DNA of 64,000 nt, taken from contig NZ_BNEO01000002.1 in NCBI RefSeq assembly GCF_014905415.1, positions 62,001 to 126,000 of the forward strand, given 5' to 3'. This document shows positions 53,698-63,065 of this stretch, in pieces. The notes beneath the pieces were generated by a model, which did no database searches, was not told the origin of the DNA, and was given only the letters and a program-made list of their open reading frames with translations. The DNA is from Virgibacillus salexigens. Its GTDB lineage: Bacteria; Bacillota; Bacilli; Bacillales; Amphibacillaceae. Each line of letters opens with the position of its first letter. The stretch's first letter is position 1. The position numbers and the translations under genes were made by a program.

Positions 53698-54978
53698 ATG
53701 GACATGAAGGAAAAAACAATTGAATTTGAAAATGTCTCGCTTCGATTTGTGATTACGAAAAATCAGTGGGAATTAACATTACCAAAATCACAAACAAGTG
53801 TAACTAGCAGTAGACAATTGGATTTATTACTAAATCCTTCTGAATTGTTCGCGCCAGTTGAGTTGAGTGAAGAAAAGGATGTATTTCATTTTTCTTATCA
53901 ACTGGAAGCTCATTGGAAACAATGGGATTTTATTAAGAAGCTGCCGCGAAATGAAAAGTTACGACTGCTTTGTAATATGGGTAAACTAAGAAAGTTTTTA
54001 TCTTCGAGAATCACATTCTTCCTGCATCCAAATAATTTGGCATTTGATGATAATCTCATGCCAATTGTTATTTATAGAGGGATTCGCAAATTGGTTCCTC
54101 CATTTGAAATGGAAGAAGAGGCATTCTTAAAACAGTATAAATGCTTTATTATCGCACTTTTTTCAAAGAAATATAATTATGAGCAGCTCTATAATGGGAC
54201 ATTACAAAATGCCAACGACACGGAATTTGAACGACAAATCAATGAAATGCAGAATCTTGAAGCATTGCAAGCTTTTTTGTACGAAAGTTATAGAGAAGAG
54301 CAGAAAAAAACAGACAAATTAATGGAAGTTGTTCCTATCAAGCGATTCCGTTTATTTAAGCAACTGACCATAATATTAAGTGTGATTGTTGTATTATTAG
54401 CTGTGCCACTGATCTATTATGGGTTTATAAAAGTGCCTTTCCAACAACATGCACTGGATGCGCATGGTGAATACCTTGCCACAGATTATGGAAATGTGAT
54501 TGCTACATTAGAAGATGAAGATCCAGAGAAGTTGTCCAATCAGACGAAGTACATATTAGCACATGCATATATAAACGTTGAGAACTTATCGGACACCGAA
54601 AAAGAAACAATCATGAAAAATGTTAGTTTAAAAAGTGATGAAAATTATTTGCTTTATTGGATATATAATGGGCGTGGAGAGTTCAGTCATTCACTTGAAA
54701 AAGCGAAATACATTGATGATCCACAGCTGATTATGTACGGATTGATTAAACAGATAGAACAGGCTAAGAACAACCCTGACTTAACTGGAACCGAACGTGA
54801 CGAAAAAGTAAGTAGCCTGCAGGATGAATTAGATAAATACATCGAAGAATATAATTTAGATCCGAATGAAGCAGGACAAATGCAAGAAGATGGAAAACAA
54901 GAGGATCGTACAGAAACAAATACAGACACAACGAATTCAACGGATGATGAACCAAATCAAAACAAAAATAACAACTAA
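53698..54978 (+). CDS. essB: Type VII secretion protein EssB (YukC)
   Basis: A 426-residue membrane protein: N-terminal pseudokinase-like cytoplasmic domain (residues 1-215), one helix (about 222-245, LTIILSVIVVLLAVPLIYYG) and a helical C-terminal extracytoplasmic domain ending in an acidic, Asn/Thr-rich tail. This is the EssB/YukC layout, where it joins EssC at the membrane. AAGGAG precedes two possible ATGs, 53698 and 53704; 53698 is given but spacing slightly favours 53704. Confidence 0.93.
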   Translation: MDMKEKTIEFENVSLRFVITKNQWELTLPKSQTSVTSSRQLDLLLNPSELFAPVELSEEKDVFHFSYQLEAHWKQWDFIKKLPRNEKLRLLCNMGKLRKFLSSRITFFLHPNNLAFDDNLMPIVIYRGIRKLVPPFEMEEEAFLKQYKCFIIALFSKKYNYEQLYNGTLQNANDTEFERQINEMQNLEALQAFLYESYREEQKKTDKLMEVVPIKRFRLFKQLTIILSVIVVLLAVPLIYYGFIKVPFQQHALDAHGEYLATDYGNVIATLEDEDPEKLSNQTKYILAHAYINVENLSDTEKETIMKNVSLKSDENYLLYWIYNGRGEFSHSLEKAKYIDDPQLIMYGLIKQIEQAKNNPDLTGTERDEKVSSLQDELDKYIEEYNLDPNEAGQMQEDGKQEDRTETNTDTTNSTDDEPNQNKNNN

Positions 54979-55025
54979 TTAGATGGTTTAAACTCCTGTT
55001 GCAGATCCAGAAAGGGAGAACACAG

Positions 55026-58000
55026 ATGGCTAATAAAATACTGATGGTAACCTGTAATAATCAACTTCATAAATGCCATTTAATTGAAAATACTCCAAAA
55101 CAAATTACAATTGGCAGTGATATGTCACACAGCATTTCCTTTCCTAATTTAAAACAGACCTTACAAATTGATTGGGATGGAAGGAGTTGCACATTGGATG
55201 GTCAACAACTAAACGAAGATATTCAATTAAACCCAGCATTACCTATCGATGTGTATGTAATGGATGAGGGAAGTGAATATCTATTTGATATTGCTGGTAA
55301 GGAGTCAATTACATTTGGTCCTAATTACTATGATGATGTAACCATTGATCAAACAGAGGTAGATTTTATCCTTATTCGGCAAGCACCTAACCAGTTATTT
55401 ACGTTGGAGGGTCAGAAGGGGAATATTTATCATAACTTTCAGCTTATAGAAGATCCTGTTCAAGTAGAACCAGGAGACCAACTGTTCACAGATGGTGTAT
55501 GTATAGTAGTTGGTGCAAATTATCTACAAATAAACACATCGCATCATGAGTTAGATACAAAATTAGTGAGCTTGGTTGATAAGGAATCTCCTTATCATGG
55601 AGAGTATCCTGATTACCATCGTTCTCCTCGAATCATACATCGAGAACCAGAAGAAAAAAGAACCATAGCAAAACCGTCTAATAAACCATCGAAACCGAGT
55701 GAACAATTAGCACGAACCATTGTACCACCGCTTGTAATGATTGTAGCTCTCGTATTGATTTCCCTTATACAGCCAAGAGGAATTTATATATTAGTAATGC
55801 TAACCGTAACGATGGTAACAGTAGTATTTTCCATTACTTCCTATATTAAAAACGTAAAAAAATATAAAGCAGATATGAAAGAAAGAGAAGAAAGCTATAA
55901 AGCCTATTTGCAGCGAAAAACCAAGGAGTTATTTTTGACTAGTGAGGAACAACGTCATGCTTTAAATTATCACTATCCAGATGTTGAGGAAATACGTGAT
56001 ATGGCTGCAACAGTTGAGCCGCGCATATACGAAAAAACCATTTATCAACATGATTTTCTTAACTTTCGTGTTGGTATAGGTACGGTTAAATCAAGCTTTC
56101 ATATTGAATTTAACGAAGAGGAATTTACACAAGAAAAAGATGAATTAATTGATGAAGCAAGGGAATTATTGAACCAATATAATGAGATTAATCAAGTTCC
56201 TGTAGTTACGTCACTTAGGAAAGGACCGGTAGGTTATATTGGTCATCGACCGTTGGTTATTGAACAATTGCAACTGTTAGTTATGCAGCTTTCTTTATTT
56301 CATAGTTACGAAGATTTACAATTTATTACGATTTTTCCTGAAGAAGAAAAGCAGGATTGGCATTGGATGCGATGGCTTCCTCATGCAAGTTTAAGAGATG
56401 TAAATGTACGAGGCTTTGTTTACCACGAACGTTCTCGAGATCAAGTATTATATTCTCTTTATCAGTTATTAAAAGAACGCAAGCAGGCAGTAGAAGAAAA
56501 AAGCAAGCAAAAAGAGAAGATTTATTTCTCCCCCCATTATATTGTCTTGATTACGGATGAAAAAATGATACTCGACCATACGGTCATGGAATTCTTCAAT
56601 GAAGACCCTAGTGAGCTGGGTGTTTCACTGGTTTTCGTACAGGATGTTCTACATGCACTACCAGAGCATGTCAAGACAGTTATTGATATAAGGGATGCCA
56701 AAAATGGTAACATTCTGCTGGAAGAGGGAGAATTAGTTAATAAGAAATTTCGATTAGATCATTTCCCATCTGACTTTAATCAAGAAGAAATTGCTCGCTC
56801 ACTAGCACCTATTAATCACTTACAGAATTTGAAAAATTCGATACCTGAAAGTGTAACTTTCTTAGAGATGTATGGAGTGGAAAAGGTTAATGAATTATTG
56901 ATTGCAGATCGCTGGAGGATGAATGAAACGTATAAAAGTCTAGCAGTACCTTTGGGGTTGCGTGGGAAAGAGGATATCGTACAGCTAAATTTACATGAGA
57001 AAGCTCACGGCCCTCATGGATTAGTTGCAGGTACCACTGGTTCGGGGAAATCGGAAATAATCCAATCTTATATTTTATCGTTAGCAGTGAATTTCCATCC
57101 GCATGAAGTGGCATTTTTATTAATTGATTATAAAGGCGGCGGAATGGCTAATTTATTTCGAAACTTACCGCATTTGTTAGGAACCATTACGAATCTCGAT
57201 CGTGCGCAATCGATGCGGGCACTGGCTTCGATAAAGGCGGAATTACAAAAAAGGCAGCGACTATTTGGGGAACACAATGTCAATCATATTAATCAATATC
57301 AGAAACTATATAAACAAGGTAACGCAAGTGAACCGATGCCACATTTATTTTTAATCTCTGATGAATTTGCTGAATTAAAGTCAGAACAACCTGATTTTAT
57401 GAAGGAGTTAGTTTCAACTGCAAGAATTGGTCGTTCACTTGGAATTCATTTAATATTAGCCACGCAAAAGCCAAGCGGCGTGGTAGATGATCAAATTTGG
57501 TCCAATTCGAAGTTCAAGCTAGCTTTAAAAGTACAGAACACAAGTGATTCCAATGAAATTCTAAAAACGCCGGATGCGGCTGAAATCACATTGCCCGGTC
57601 GCGCATATTTACAAGTTGGTAATAATGAAATTTATGAACTATTCCAAAGTGCGTGGAGTGGTGCAGAATATGTGCCAGATAGGGATAATGATGAATTCGT
57701 TGATACAACCATTTATGCTATTAATGATTTAGGGCAGTATGACATACTTACGGAAGACCTAAGCGGCTTAGAAAACAAACAGGAAATTGAAAAGAATCCA
57801 ACCGAATTGGATGCGGTGATCGACTGCATAGCAGCTTATACAGATGAGCATCAAATTGCGCCGCTCGCACGTCCTTGGTTGCCACCACTGCCAGAAAAGA
57901 TTTTTGTGGAAGATATAAAGGAGATAACTGTTGATGAAGCATGGCAAGAATCTAACAAACGATTAATCGTAACATTAGGGCTTTTAGATCAACCAGAGCT

Positions 58001-59525
58001 ACAATCACAACGCCCGCTAACCTTAGATTTAACCAAACATGGTCATCTTGCTGTATTTTCTAGTCCTGGATATGGAAAATCCACGTTTTTACAAACGCTT
58101 GTTATGGATTTAGTTAGACAACATCGTCCAGATCAACTACATGTCTATCTATTAGATTTTGGTACCAATGGATTATTGCCATTAAAAAATATTCCGCATG
58201 TCGCAGATACGTTTCTTATTGATGAGGTAGAGAAAGTAGGCAAATTAATTCGTTTAGTGTCTGCCATTTTGAAGGAGCGAAAACAGAAGCTAAGCAGCTA
58301 TGGTGTAGCTAATATTGAAATGTATGAACAAGCAAGTGGGGAGCATGAACCAAAGCTATTCATCATTATTGATAACTATGATTCAGTTCGCGATTCTGAC
58401 TTTTCCGATGAATTTGAGAAGTTAATCACGCAAATTGCAAGGGAAGGAGCAAGCGTAGGTGTACATTTAGCCATAAGTGCTGGAAGACAGAGTGCCATGA
58501 GAATGCCATTATTATCGAATATCAAAACACAAATAGCGCTCTACTTAATCGAACACACCGAAGCTCGAGCGATTATTGGCAAAACGGATATAGAAATTGA
58601 AGAAATCGCGGGTCGTGGTTTAATCAAATTAGAAGAGCCAGCTTTATTTCAAACGATGCTGCCAGCGAAAGGTAAGGAATCACTAGAAATTATTGATTCC
58701 ATTCAAAACACAGCTAAAACAATGGATGAAAAATGGAATGGGAAGCGGCCGAAAAAAATACCGATGGTTCCAGACAAATTATTGTTCCGTGATTTTGTGA
58801 AAGATGAACAGACCAAAGCATTCCTTGAAGAAGGCAGAATTCCATTTGGTGTTGATTTTGAACGCGTGGAGCCTGTCGAAATTAATCTAGCCAAAGATCA
58901 AAATACATTGGTAATAGCAGATGTGATGGGGTCTGTTGAAGAAATGTTCTTAACTTTGATAATGAGCATTTCTCGAAACACATATTTTGATGTCGCACTG
59001 ATAGATAATGCTTCTGTAAGGTTTGGCATGTATAAAGAAAATACTGATATGTATGCGCACGACGCTACTTCTATGGAAGATGTTACGGAACGATTACAAA
59101 AACTGTTTGAGGCTAGGGAAGATGCCTTCCGTGAAGTTCAAGATAATCATGAAGGCTATGCAACAGTCAATGATTTCCTTAAAGACGTCCGCCCAATGGT
59201 GGTGTTAATCACCGATGTGTCTGTTGTAATAGACTCCTTGTCTATTACAACCCAAACGACCTTTGCCAAACTAATAGAGAATGGTTCGAGGATGGGGATA
59301 CACTTTATTATTGGTGCTGTACACAGTTCCATTGATCGCTTATATGACGATATTACCCAGATGGTTAAGAAACAAAAGCATGGGGTGTTGATGGCTAGAA
59401 TCATGGATCAAAACATTTTAGAAGTAGCTAATCGACCTTATCGTGAAAAAGCATTACAGGCATATGAGGCTTATTATATTCAGCAAGGAAAGGCAGAAAA
59501 AATCAAAATCGCAGTACCTCATTAA
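55026..59525 (+). CDS. essC: Type VII secretion ATPase EssC (YukBA)
   Basis: A 1499-residue FtsK/SpoIIIE-type motor. Tandem FHA-like domains (about residues 1-190), two membrane helices (about 230-280), then ATPase modules: D1 Walker A GTTGSGKSE at about 668 with Walker B FLISDEFAEL at about 777, D2 Walker A SPGYGKST at about 1012, and a degenerate D3 (DVMGSVEEM near 1294) without a P-loop lysine. It powers substrate export and recognises EsxA and effectors. ATG 55026 follows AAAGGGAG; the longer frame from 54999 has no such site. Confidence 0.96.
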   Translation: MANKILMVTCNNQLHKCHLIENTPKQITIGSDMSHSISFPNLKQTLQIDWDGRSCTLDGQQLNEDIQLNPALPIDVYVMDEGSEYLFDIAGKESITFGPNYYDDVTIDQTEVDFILIRQAPNQLFTLEGQKGNIYHNFQLIEDPVQVEPGDQLFTDGVCIVVGANYLQINTSHHELDTKLVSLVDKESPYHGEYPDYHRSPRIIHREPEEKRTIAKPSNKPSKPSEQLARTIVPPLVMIVALVLISLIQPRGIYILVMLTVTMVTVVFSITSYIKNVKKYKADMKEREESYKAYLQRKTKELFLTSEEQRHALNYHYPDVEEIRDMAATVEPRIYEKTIYQHDFLNFRVGIGTVKSSFHIEFNEEEFTQEKDELIDEARELLNQYNEINQVPVVTSLRKGPVGYIGHRPLVIEQLQLLVMQLSLFHSYEDLQFITIFPEEEKQDWHWMRWLPHASLRDVNVRGFVYHERSRDQVLYSLYQLLKERKQAVEEKSKQKEKIYFSPHYIVLITDEKMILDHTVMEFFNEDPSELGVSLVFVQDVLHALPEHVKTVIDIRDAKNGNILLEEGELVNKKFRLDHFPSDFNQEEIARSLAPINHLQNLKNSIPESVTFLEMYGVEKVNELLIADRWRMNETYKSLAVPLGLRGKEDIVQLNLHEKAHGPHGLVAGTTGSGKSEIIQSYILSLAVNFHPHEVAFLLIDYKGGGMANLFRNLPHLLGTITNLDRAQSMRALASIKAELQKRQRLFGEHNVNHINQYQKLYKQGNASEPMPHLFLISDEFAELKSEQPDFMKELVSTARIGRSLGIHLILATQKPSGVVDDQIWSNSKFKLALKVQNTSDSNEILKTPDAAEITLPGRAYLQVGNNEIYELFQSAWSGAEYVPDRDNDEFVDTTIYAINDLGQYDILTEDLSGLENKQEIEKNPTELDAVIDCIAAYTDEHQIAPLARPWLPPLPEKIFVEDIKEITVDEAWQESNKRLIVTLGLLDQPELQSQRPLTLDLTKHGHLAVFSSPGYGKSTFLQTLVMDLVRQHRPDQLHVYLLDFGTNGLLPLKNIPHVADTFLIDEVEKVGKLIRLVSAILKERKQKLSSYGVANIEMYEQASGEHEPKLFIIIDNYDSVRDSDFSDEFEKLITQIAREGASVGVHLAISAGRQSAMRMPLLSNIKTQIALYLIEHTEARAIIGKTDIEIEEIAGRGLIKLEEPALFQTMLPAKGKESLEIIDSIQNTAKTMDEKWNGKRPKKIPMVPDKLLFRDFVKDEQTKAFLEEGRIPFGVDFERVEPVEINLAKDQNTLVIADVMGSVEEMFLTLIMSISRNTYFDVALIDNASVRFGMYKENTDMYAHDATSMEDVTERLQKLFEAREDAFREVQDNHEGYATVNDFLKDVRPMVVLITDVSVVIDSLSITTQTTFAKLIENGSRMGIHFIIGAVHSSIDRLYDDITQMVKKQKHGVLMARIMDQNILEVANRPYREKALQAYEAYYIQQGKAEKIKIAVPH

Positions 59526-59541
59526 AGGAAGGGAGTGAAAG

Positions 59542-59877
59542 ATGATGTTTGGCTGGTTCAAGTCAGAAACAGAGAAGAAGCGGGATGATTACTATGAGTT
59601 ATATCAACGACTACAAGATGCAAAGTCGGAACATGACAAATTAGTAAATGAAGCAGAAGCGTCTTATTCAAGTTATATCAGCACTGTTCCTAATCTATCG
59701 AACTTTGAGATCCCATCTAACGATTTTGATTGGAAACGAGAAGAATTAAACAGCGAGCTACTTCGCTATTTTGATTACGAAAAGAATAAAAGAAGCGCTA
59801 TTACCCAAGCAGCATCCAGAGCCTATCAACGATACGAATACTACAAGAATCTTGCTATCAAAGAAGAACAGGAGTAG
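59542..59877 (+). CDS. Small helical protein of the type VII effector module
   Basis: A 111-residue, mostly helical, charged protein (KKRDDYYELYQRLQDAKSEHDKL, then AITQAASRAYQRYEYYKNL) with no membrane segment or WxG turn. It lies 16 bases after essC with a GGGAGTG site, and its position at the head of the effector module resembles the small accessory proteins (YwqH/DUF5082-like or EsxC-type) that precede LXG-type toxins. The family is unassigned. Confidence 0.6.
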   Translation: MMFGWFKSETEKKRDDYYELYQRLQDAKSEHDKLVNEAEASYSSYISTVPNLSNFEIPSNDFDWKREELNSELLRYFDYEKNKRSAITQAASRAYQRYEYYKNLAIKEEQE

Positions 59878-59909
59878 AAAATAGTTATAATTAGATGGGA
59901 GGAATAGTC

Positions 59910-60209
59910 ATGGGCGATGTTCGAGTCGATGGAAATAAGTTAAATGAAGCCAAAACGGCGGCTAAAGCTCTAGAAGATTCAATTAACTCTACCTACGAAC
60001 AATGTGAAGAGCTATTATCGTTTGCTCAATCGGCGAAGTGGAGTGGGAAATCAAGAGATAGCTTTATAAGCTACCTTGATATTATTCATCAATATCATCA
60101 TGATTTAAAATCGGCAGTAGCTTTACAAACAAAGGCATTGAATAATTTAGAGGGCTATATGGATGATTTCAATAAAGATAGTTCGGTGAAAGAAGTGAGG
60201 CATTTATGA
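59910..60209 (+). CDS. WXG100-like export partner
   Basis: A 99-residue helical hairpin with a W-S-G turn (SAKWSGKSRDSFISYL, Trp at about 49), so WXG100-like. Such proteins accompany LXG toxins and dimerise with their N-terminal domain for export (Lap/Tla-type partners); the role here is inferred from context. ATG 59910 follows GGGAGG at 7 bases; an in-frame ATG at 59895 precedes the site. It overlaps the next gene by 4 bases. Confidence 0.75.
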   Translation: MGDVRVDGNKLNEAKTAAKALEDSINSTYEQCEELLSFAQSAKWSGKSRDSFISYLDIIHQYHHDLKSAVALQTKALNNLEGYMDDFNKDSSVKEVRHL

Positions 60210-60913
60210 ATGATTCATCCACCGATACGTTTCATGTATCTGAACTATTTTTACTAGCTGCTTCCTTTGGAGGTCACGTACTTTTTGGTCTTCCTGAAAA
60301 AAAGATTTTCCAGCTAAAAGGAGAAGAAGTATTTGCTGATGCTCAAAAGCGCTTAATAAATAAGGAGATCTTATCTGCAGATGGAAAAGTGACAAATCGA
60401 GGGGCAATGATTATCCAAGCATTGGAACATTATTATTTGAGTGAAAAATATGTAAGGATTAATAATCTCATGTTTGCTTTTCATAATGAGTATAAGGATG
60501 AATTACTTATTCTTGTAGAAGTAGAAGAAAAAAACTTGTATAAGTTAGTTGTTGCTTCGAAAGCGATTGTCTTAAAGATGTTAACTGAAAAATTCGAGCT
60601 ACTAACAAGAGAACCAGATGAAACCGAACAAAGCTTTTTAAAGAAAGAATTATCCCATCAGGAAAGAAGAGAAACGGAGGAATTAGAACCAGGGTATGAA
60701 TTAATAAACATGGAATTCTTCCATTTAGACGAAAGGCGACAAGAAGTAAATAACGCTAAATATTATCAACAATGGTTAATTTTTACTAAGGATGAAAAGC
60801 AAAAACTAATTATGGTAGATACCGTTCGTCGAAAATATTATCATGCAAGCCAATATTGGTTTTTAAAATTACTCTTTAATGAAATGGAATTTCCATACAA
60901 GGAGGCGAAGTAA
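60206..60913 (+). CDS. Type VII-associated cytoplasmic protein (DUF5081/EspG-like)
   Basis: A 235-residue soluble protein with no signal or membrane segment; mixed alpha/beta (SELFLLAASFGGHVLFGLPEK; IIQALEHYYLSEKYVRINNLMF). Its size and location between two small helical proteins match the uncharacterised DUF5081-type proteins of Bacillus type VII loci, which may be EspG-like chaperones for export substrates (inference, moderate). The ATG overlaps the previous stop by 4 bases. Confidence 0.55.
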   Translation: MNDSSTDTFHVSELFLLAASFGGHVLFGLPEKKIFQLKGEEVFADAQKRLINKEILSADGKVTNRGAMIIQALEHYYLSEKYVRINNLMFAFHNEYKDELLILVEVEEKNLYKLVVASKAIVLKMLTEKFELLTREPDETEQSFLKKELSHQERRETEELEPGYELINMEFFHLDERRQEVNNAKYYQQWLIFTKDEKQKLIMVDTVRRKYYHASQYWFLKLLFNEMEFPYKEAK

Positions 60914-61246
60914 ATGCTGATTGCAACTTCTGGAAGTGGTGGTGGAGGAGCACAAATCAATGTTCATCCAGATGAAATTACGACGATCTATAATCAGTTA
61001 CAGGCAATAATAGCAGAATTAGAATCCAGTGTTACCCCTAATATACAGAAATTGGGAGAGATAGATTATTATCAAGCAGGTAAGGCAAAACCAGCAATGG
61101 AAGTGTATGCAGAAGCTAATGAAAAATTAATGGATCTCTATGATAATTATGTTCGAGCTTCTACCTTAGTTATTGATGTTCTGAATACCATGATCGAAAC
61201 AGATCAAGCAATTGCCGAACAGATCATTGCAAAATTGGAGGTCTGA
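60914..61246 (+). CDS. Second small helical export partner
   Basis: A 110-residue helical protein (HPDEITTIYNQLQAIIAELESSV, ASTLVIDVLNTMIETDQAIA) lacking a clear WxG turn; a Gly-rich N-terminus (GSGGGG). It resembles the YwqI/Lap-type small partners encoded just before polymorphic type VII toxins. It abuts the previous stop and ends 3 bases before the toxin gene. Confidence 0.65.
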   Translation: MLIATSGSGGGGAQINVHPDEITTIYNQLQAIIAELESSVTPNIQKLGEIDYYQAGKAKPAMEVYAEANEKLMDLYDNYVRASTLVIDVLNTMIETDQAIAEQIIAKLEV

Positions 61247-61249
61247 TAG

Positions 61250-63055
61250 ATGGATGTGAAATACATCCCTTCAGATTGGGAGAAGATACGAAGTGGTTTA
61301 GGCGATCTCGTGGGGTTAGGTCGTTGGGGCAAAGGCATGATTGATGAACTGAAGGATATCACGGAGAACATGGAAGACGCAGCCTCTGATATTGCCGAAT
61401 ATGACAGTGATGGGGTTATCTCTTTTTCGCATATCGACCGCGAATCAACCTATCAAAAGCTCTACGAAGATTTTCAGGTAATGCATGACTTTACCGGCAA
61501 GGTTGGCGATATCGTCGATCGCACGATGGATCAACCGTTTTATGAAGATATTGATGCGTTTGTGTCAGCGATGAAGGAAGCAACGATTTCCAACTATACA
61601 ACAAAGAACCGAATTGGGGCAACGGAAGAACAAATTACCTATCATGGCTATGGAGCGATGCACACGACCCGTGAGGTACCAAAAACAGAGGTAAGTCTTG
61701 ATGATTTATTCAGTGGAGATACCTTTTATGGGGAACAAATGCAGATCGAATATGAGATGTGGAAGGCAGAGCACCCGGACCAGGATTTCACACAAGAAGA
61801 ATATCAGATGGCTGCCGTCAACATGAATGCGTTCGAATATGAATCAATAAAAGATCAGCAATTAAATAAGGAATTTTGGGTTAATATAGGAGCTTTGGTG
61901 GTAGTTGTAGGCGTGGCAGTTGTATGCCCTCCAGCAGGGTTGGCGTTAGGAGCTGCTTATGGTAGTTTAGAATTAGGATCTGCGATATCAGGAAAAGATT
62001 GGTCCTCCGGGAGAGAATTGGATACGGGGGAGCGATGGATGCGAGGTGCATTAGCACCGCTAGACATTATCCCTGGAGTAGCTGGGATCAAGAAATTCAG
62101 CAGCGGGGTACGGATTGCCAATCAAGCAGCCGATATAGGCCAATTTGGATTGACGTCTGGCATAAAAAGTAGTATGCAACAGGAGCTAAAGCATGTAGGA
62201 GACATGGTAACTACTGCTGGGAAACATTCTGCTAGTAGATTAAAGCATGCTGGAGCAGTTGTGATAGCTAAGGTCGCTAAGGATGCAACGGCTATAGCAA
62301 AAGCAGCAGATGCCGGAATCATTTCTGCCAAGAACCTAACTTCTACACGCAAAACGATCGCCCTAGATCAAGTAGGAAAAGTAACGATGCCAGCAGAGAA
62401 CACCCACCACTTCGCCAAAAAAATGGAAGAACCAGTGAGTAAGACGGACGTGGGTAAAGTTGGAGGAGATACTTTAAATAAAAATGCAATACGTTTTACT
62501 AACTTAGATGAAGCTAATGAATGGGGTAATTTGTATTATAATGATTGGATAACTTCTTTGAGTGAAAGCGAAAAGGAAGCAATTAAAAGATATACAGGTA
62601 ATGACTACAGAAAAATTAATAATTACTTAAGAGGAGTCAGTGATAGTTTAGAAGGTTTAGATATTCAAGTGATTGATAATATAACCAGTGGTTTGGATAA
62701 AGCTTATGTACCGCGTAATTTAAAAGTATATCGTGGAACGGATTTAAAGCCATTTATTGATTTATATAAGTTAAATGATGAAGGGGAAGTTATTGTTGAT
62801 TCTTTGATCGGGAAAACAATAAAAGATGACGGTTTTACTAGTACTGCTATGGTTAGAGAATCATCTTTTGGTCATATGAATGTTTCTTGGGAGATTAATG
62901 TGCCAGAAGGCTCTAATGCTGCATATATTGGAGGAATTAGTCATTATCCAAATGAGGCAGAATTATTATTAAATGCCGGACAAGAAATGGTTATAAAGCA
63001 AGCTACTGTTAATAGTGATGGAAAGATACATTTAGTTTTAGACTTATTAAAGTAG
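61250..63055 (+). CDS. Polymorphic type VII toxin: PT-TG-like pre-toxin region and C-terminal ADP-ribosyltransferase
   Basis: A 601-residue modular toxin. Residues 1-200 are helical and lack a classical LXG motif. Residues 212-245 form a hydrophobic Gly/Ala stretch (ALVVVVGVAVVCPPAG), then ELDTGERWMRGALAPLDIIPG is a PT-TG-like pre-toxin region. Residues about 410-601 look like a mono-ADP-ribosyltransferase: Arg495 in VYRGTD, Ser531-Thr-Ala (STS variant), and Glu569-x-Glu571 in NEAELLL. This R-STS-ExE set is that of Arg-directed toxins. It uses NAD to modify an unknown target. The GGAGG is just before the start; the next gene follows 10 bases later. Confidence 0.85.
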   Translation: MDVKYIPSDWEKIRSGLGDLVGLGRWGKGMIDELKDITENMEDAASDIAEYDSDGVISFSHIDRESTYQKLYEDFQVMHDFTGKVGDIVDRTMDQPFYEDIDAFVSAMKEATISNYTTKNRIGATEEQITYHGYGAMHTTREVPKTEVSLDDLFSGDTFYGEQMQIEYEMWKAEHPDQDFTQEEYQMAAVNMNAFEYESIKDQQLNKEFWVNIGALVVVVGVAVVCPPAGLALGAAYGSLELGSAISGKDWSSGRELDTGERWMRGALAPLDIIPGVAGIKKFSSGVRIANQAADIGQFGLTSGIKSSMQQELKHVGDMVTTAGKHSASRLKHAGAVVIAKVAKDATAIAKAADAGIISAKNLTSTRKTIALDQVGKVTMPAENTHHFAKKMEEPVSKTDVGKVGGDTLNKNAIRFTNLDEANEWGNLYYNDWITSLSESEKEAIKRYTGNDYRKINNYLRGVSDSLEGLDIQVIDNITSGLDKAYVPRNLKVYRGTDLKPFIDLYKLNDEGEVIVDSLIGKTIKDDGFTSTAMVRESSFGHMNVSWEINVPEGSNAAYIGGISHYPNEAELLLNAGQEMVIKQATVNSDGKIHLVLDLLK

Positions 63056-63065
63056 GTGTATAAAA

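Noticed and set aside
53698-53703. Precise essB start
   Set aside because: Both ATG 53698 and 53704 are near the same AAGGAG; the sequence alone does not decide.
61250-61850. Classical LXG domain at the toxin N-terminus
   Set aside because: The N-terminal 200 residues are helical but I cannot see the LXG motif in its usual place, so only the PT-TG-like and ART regions are claimed.
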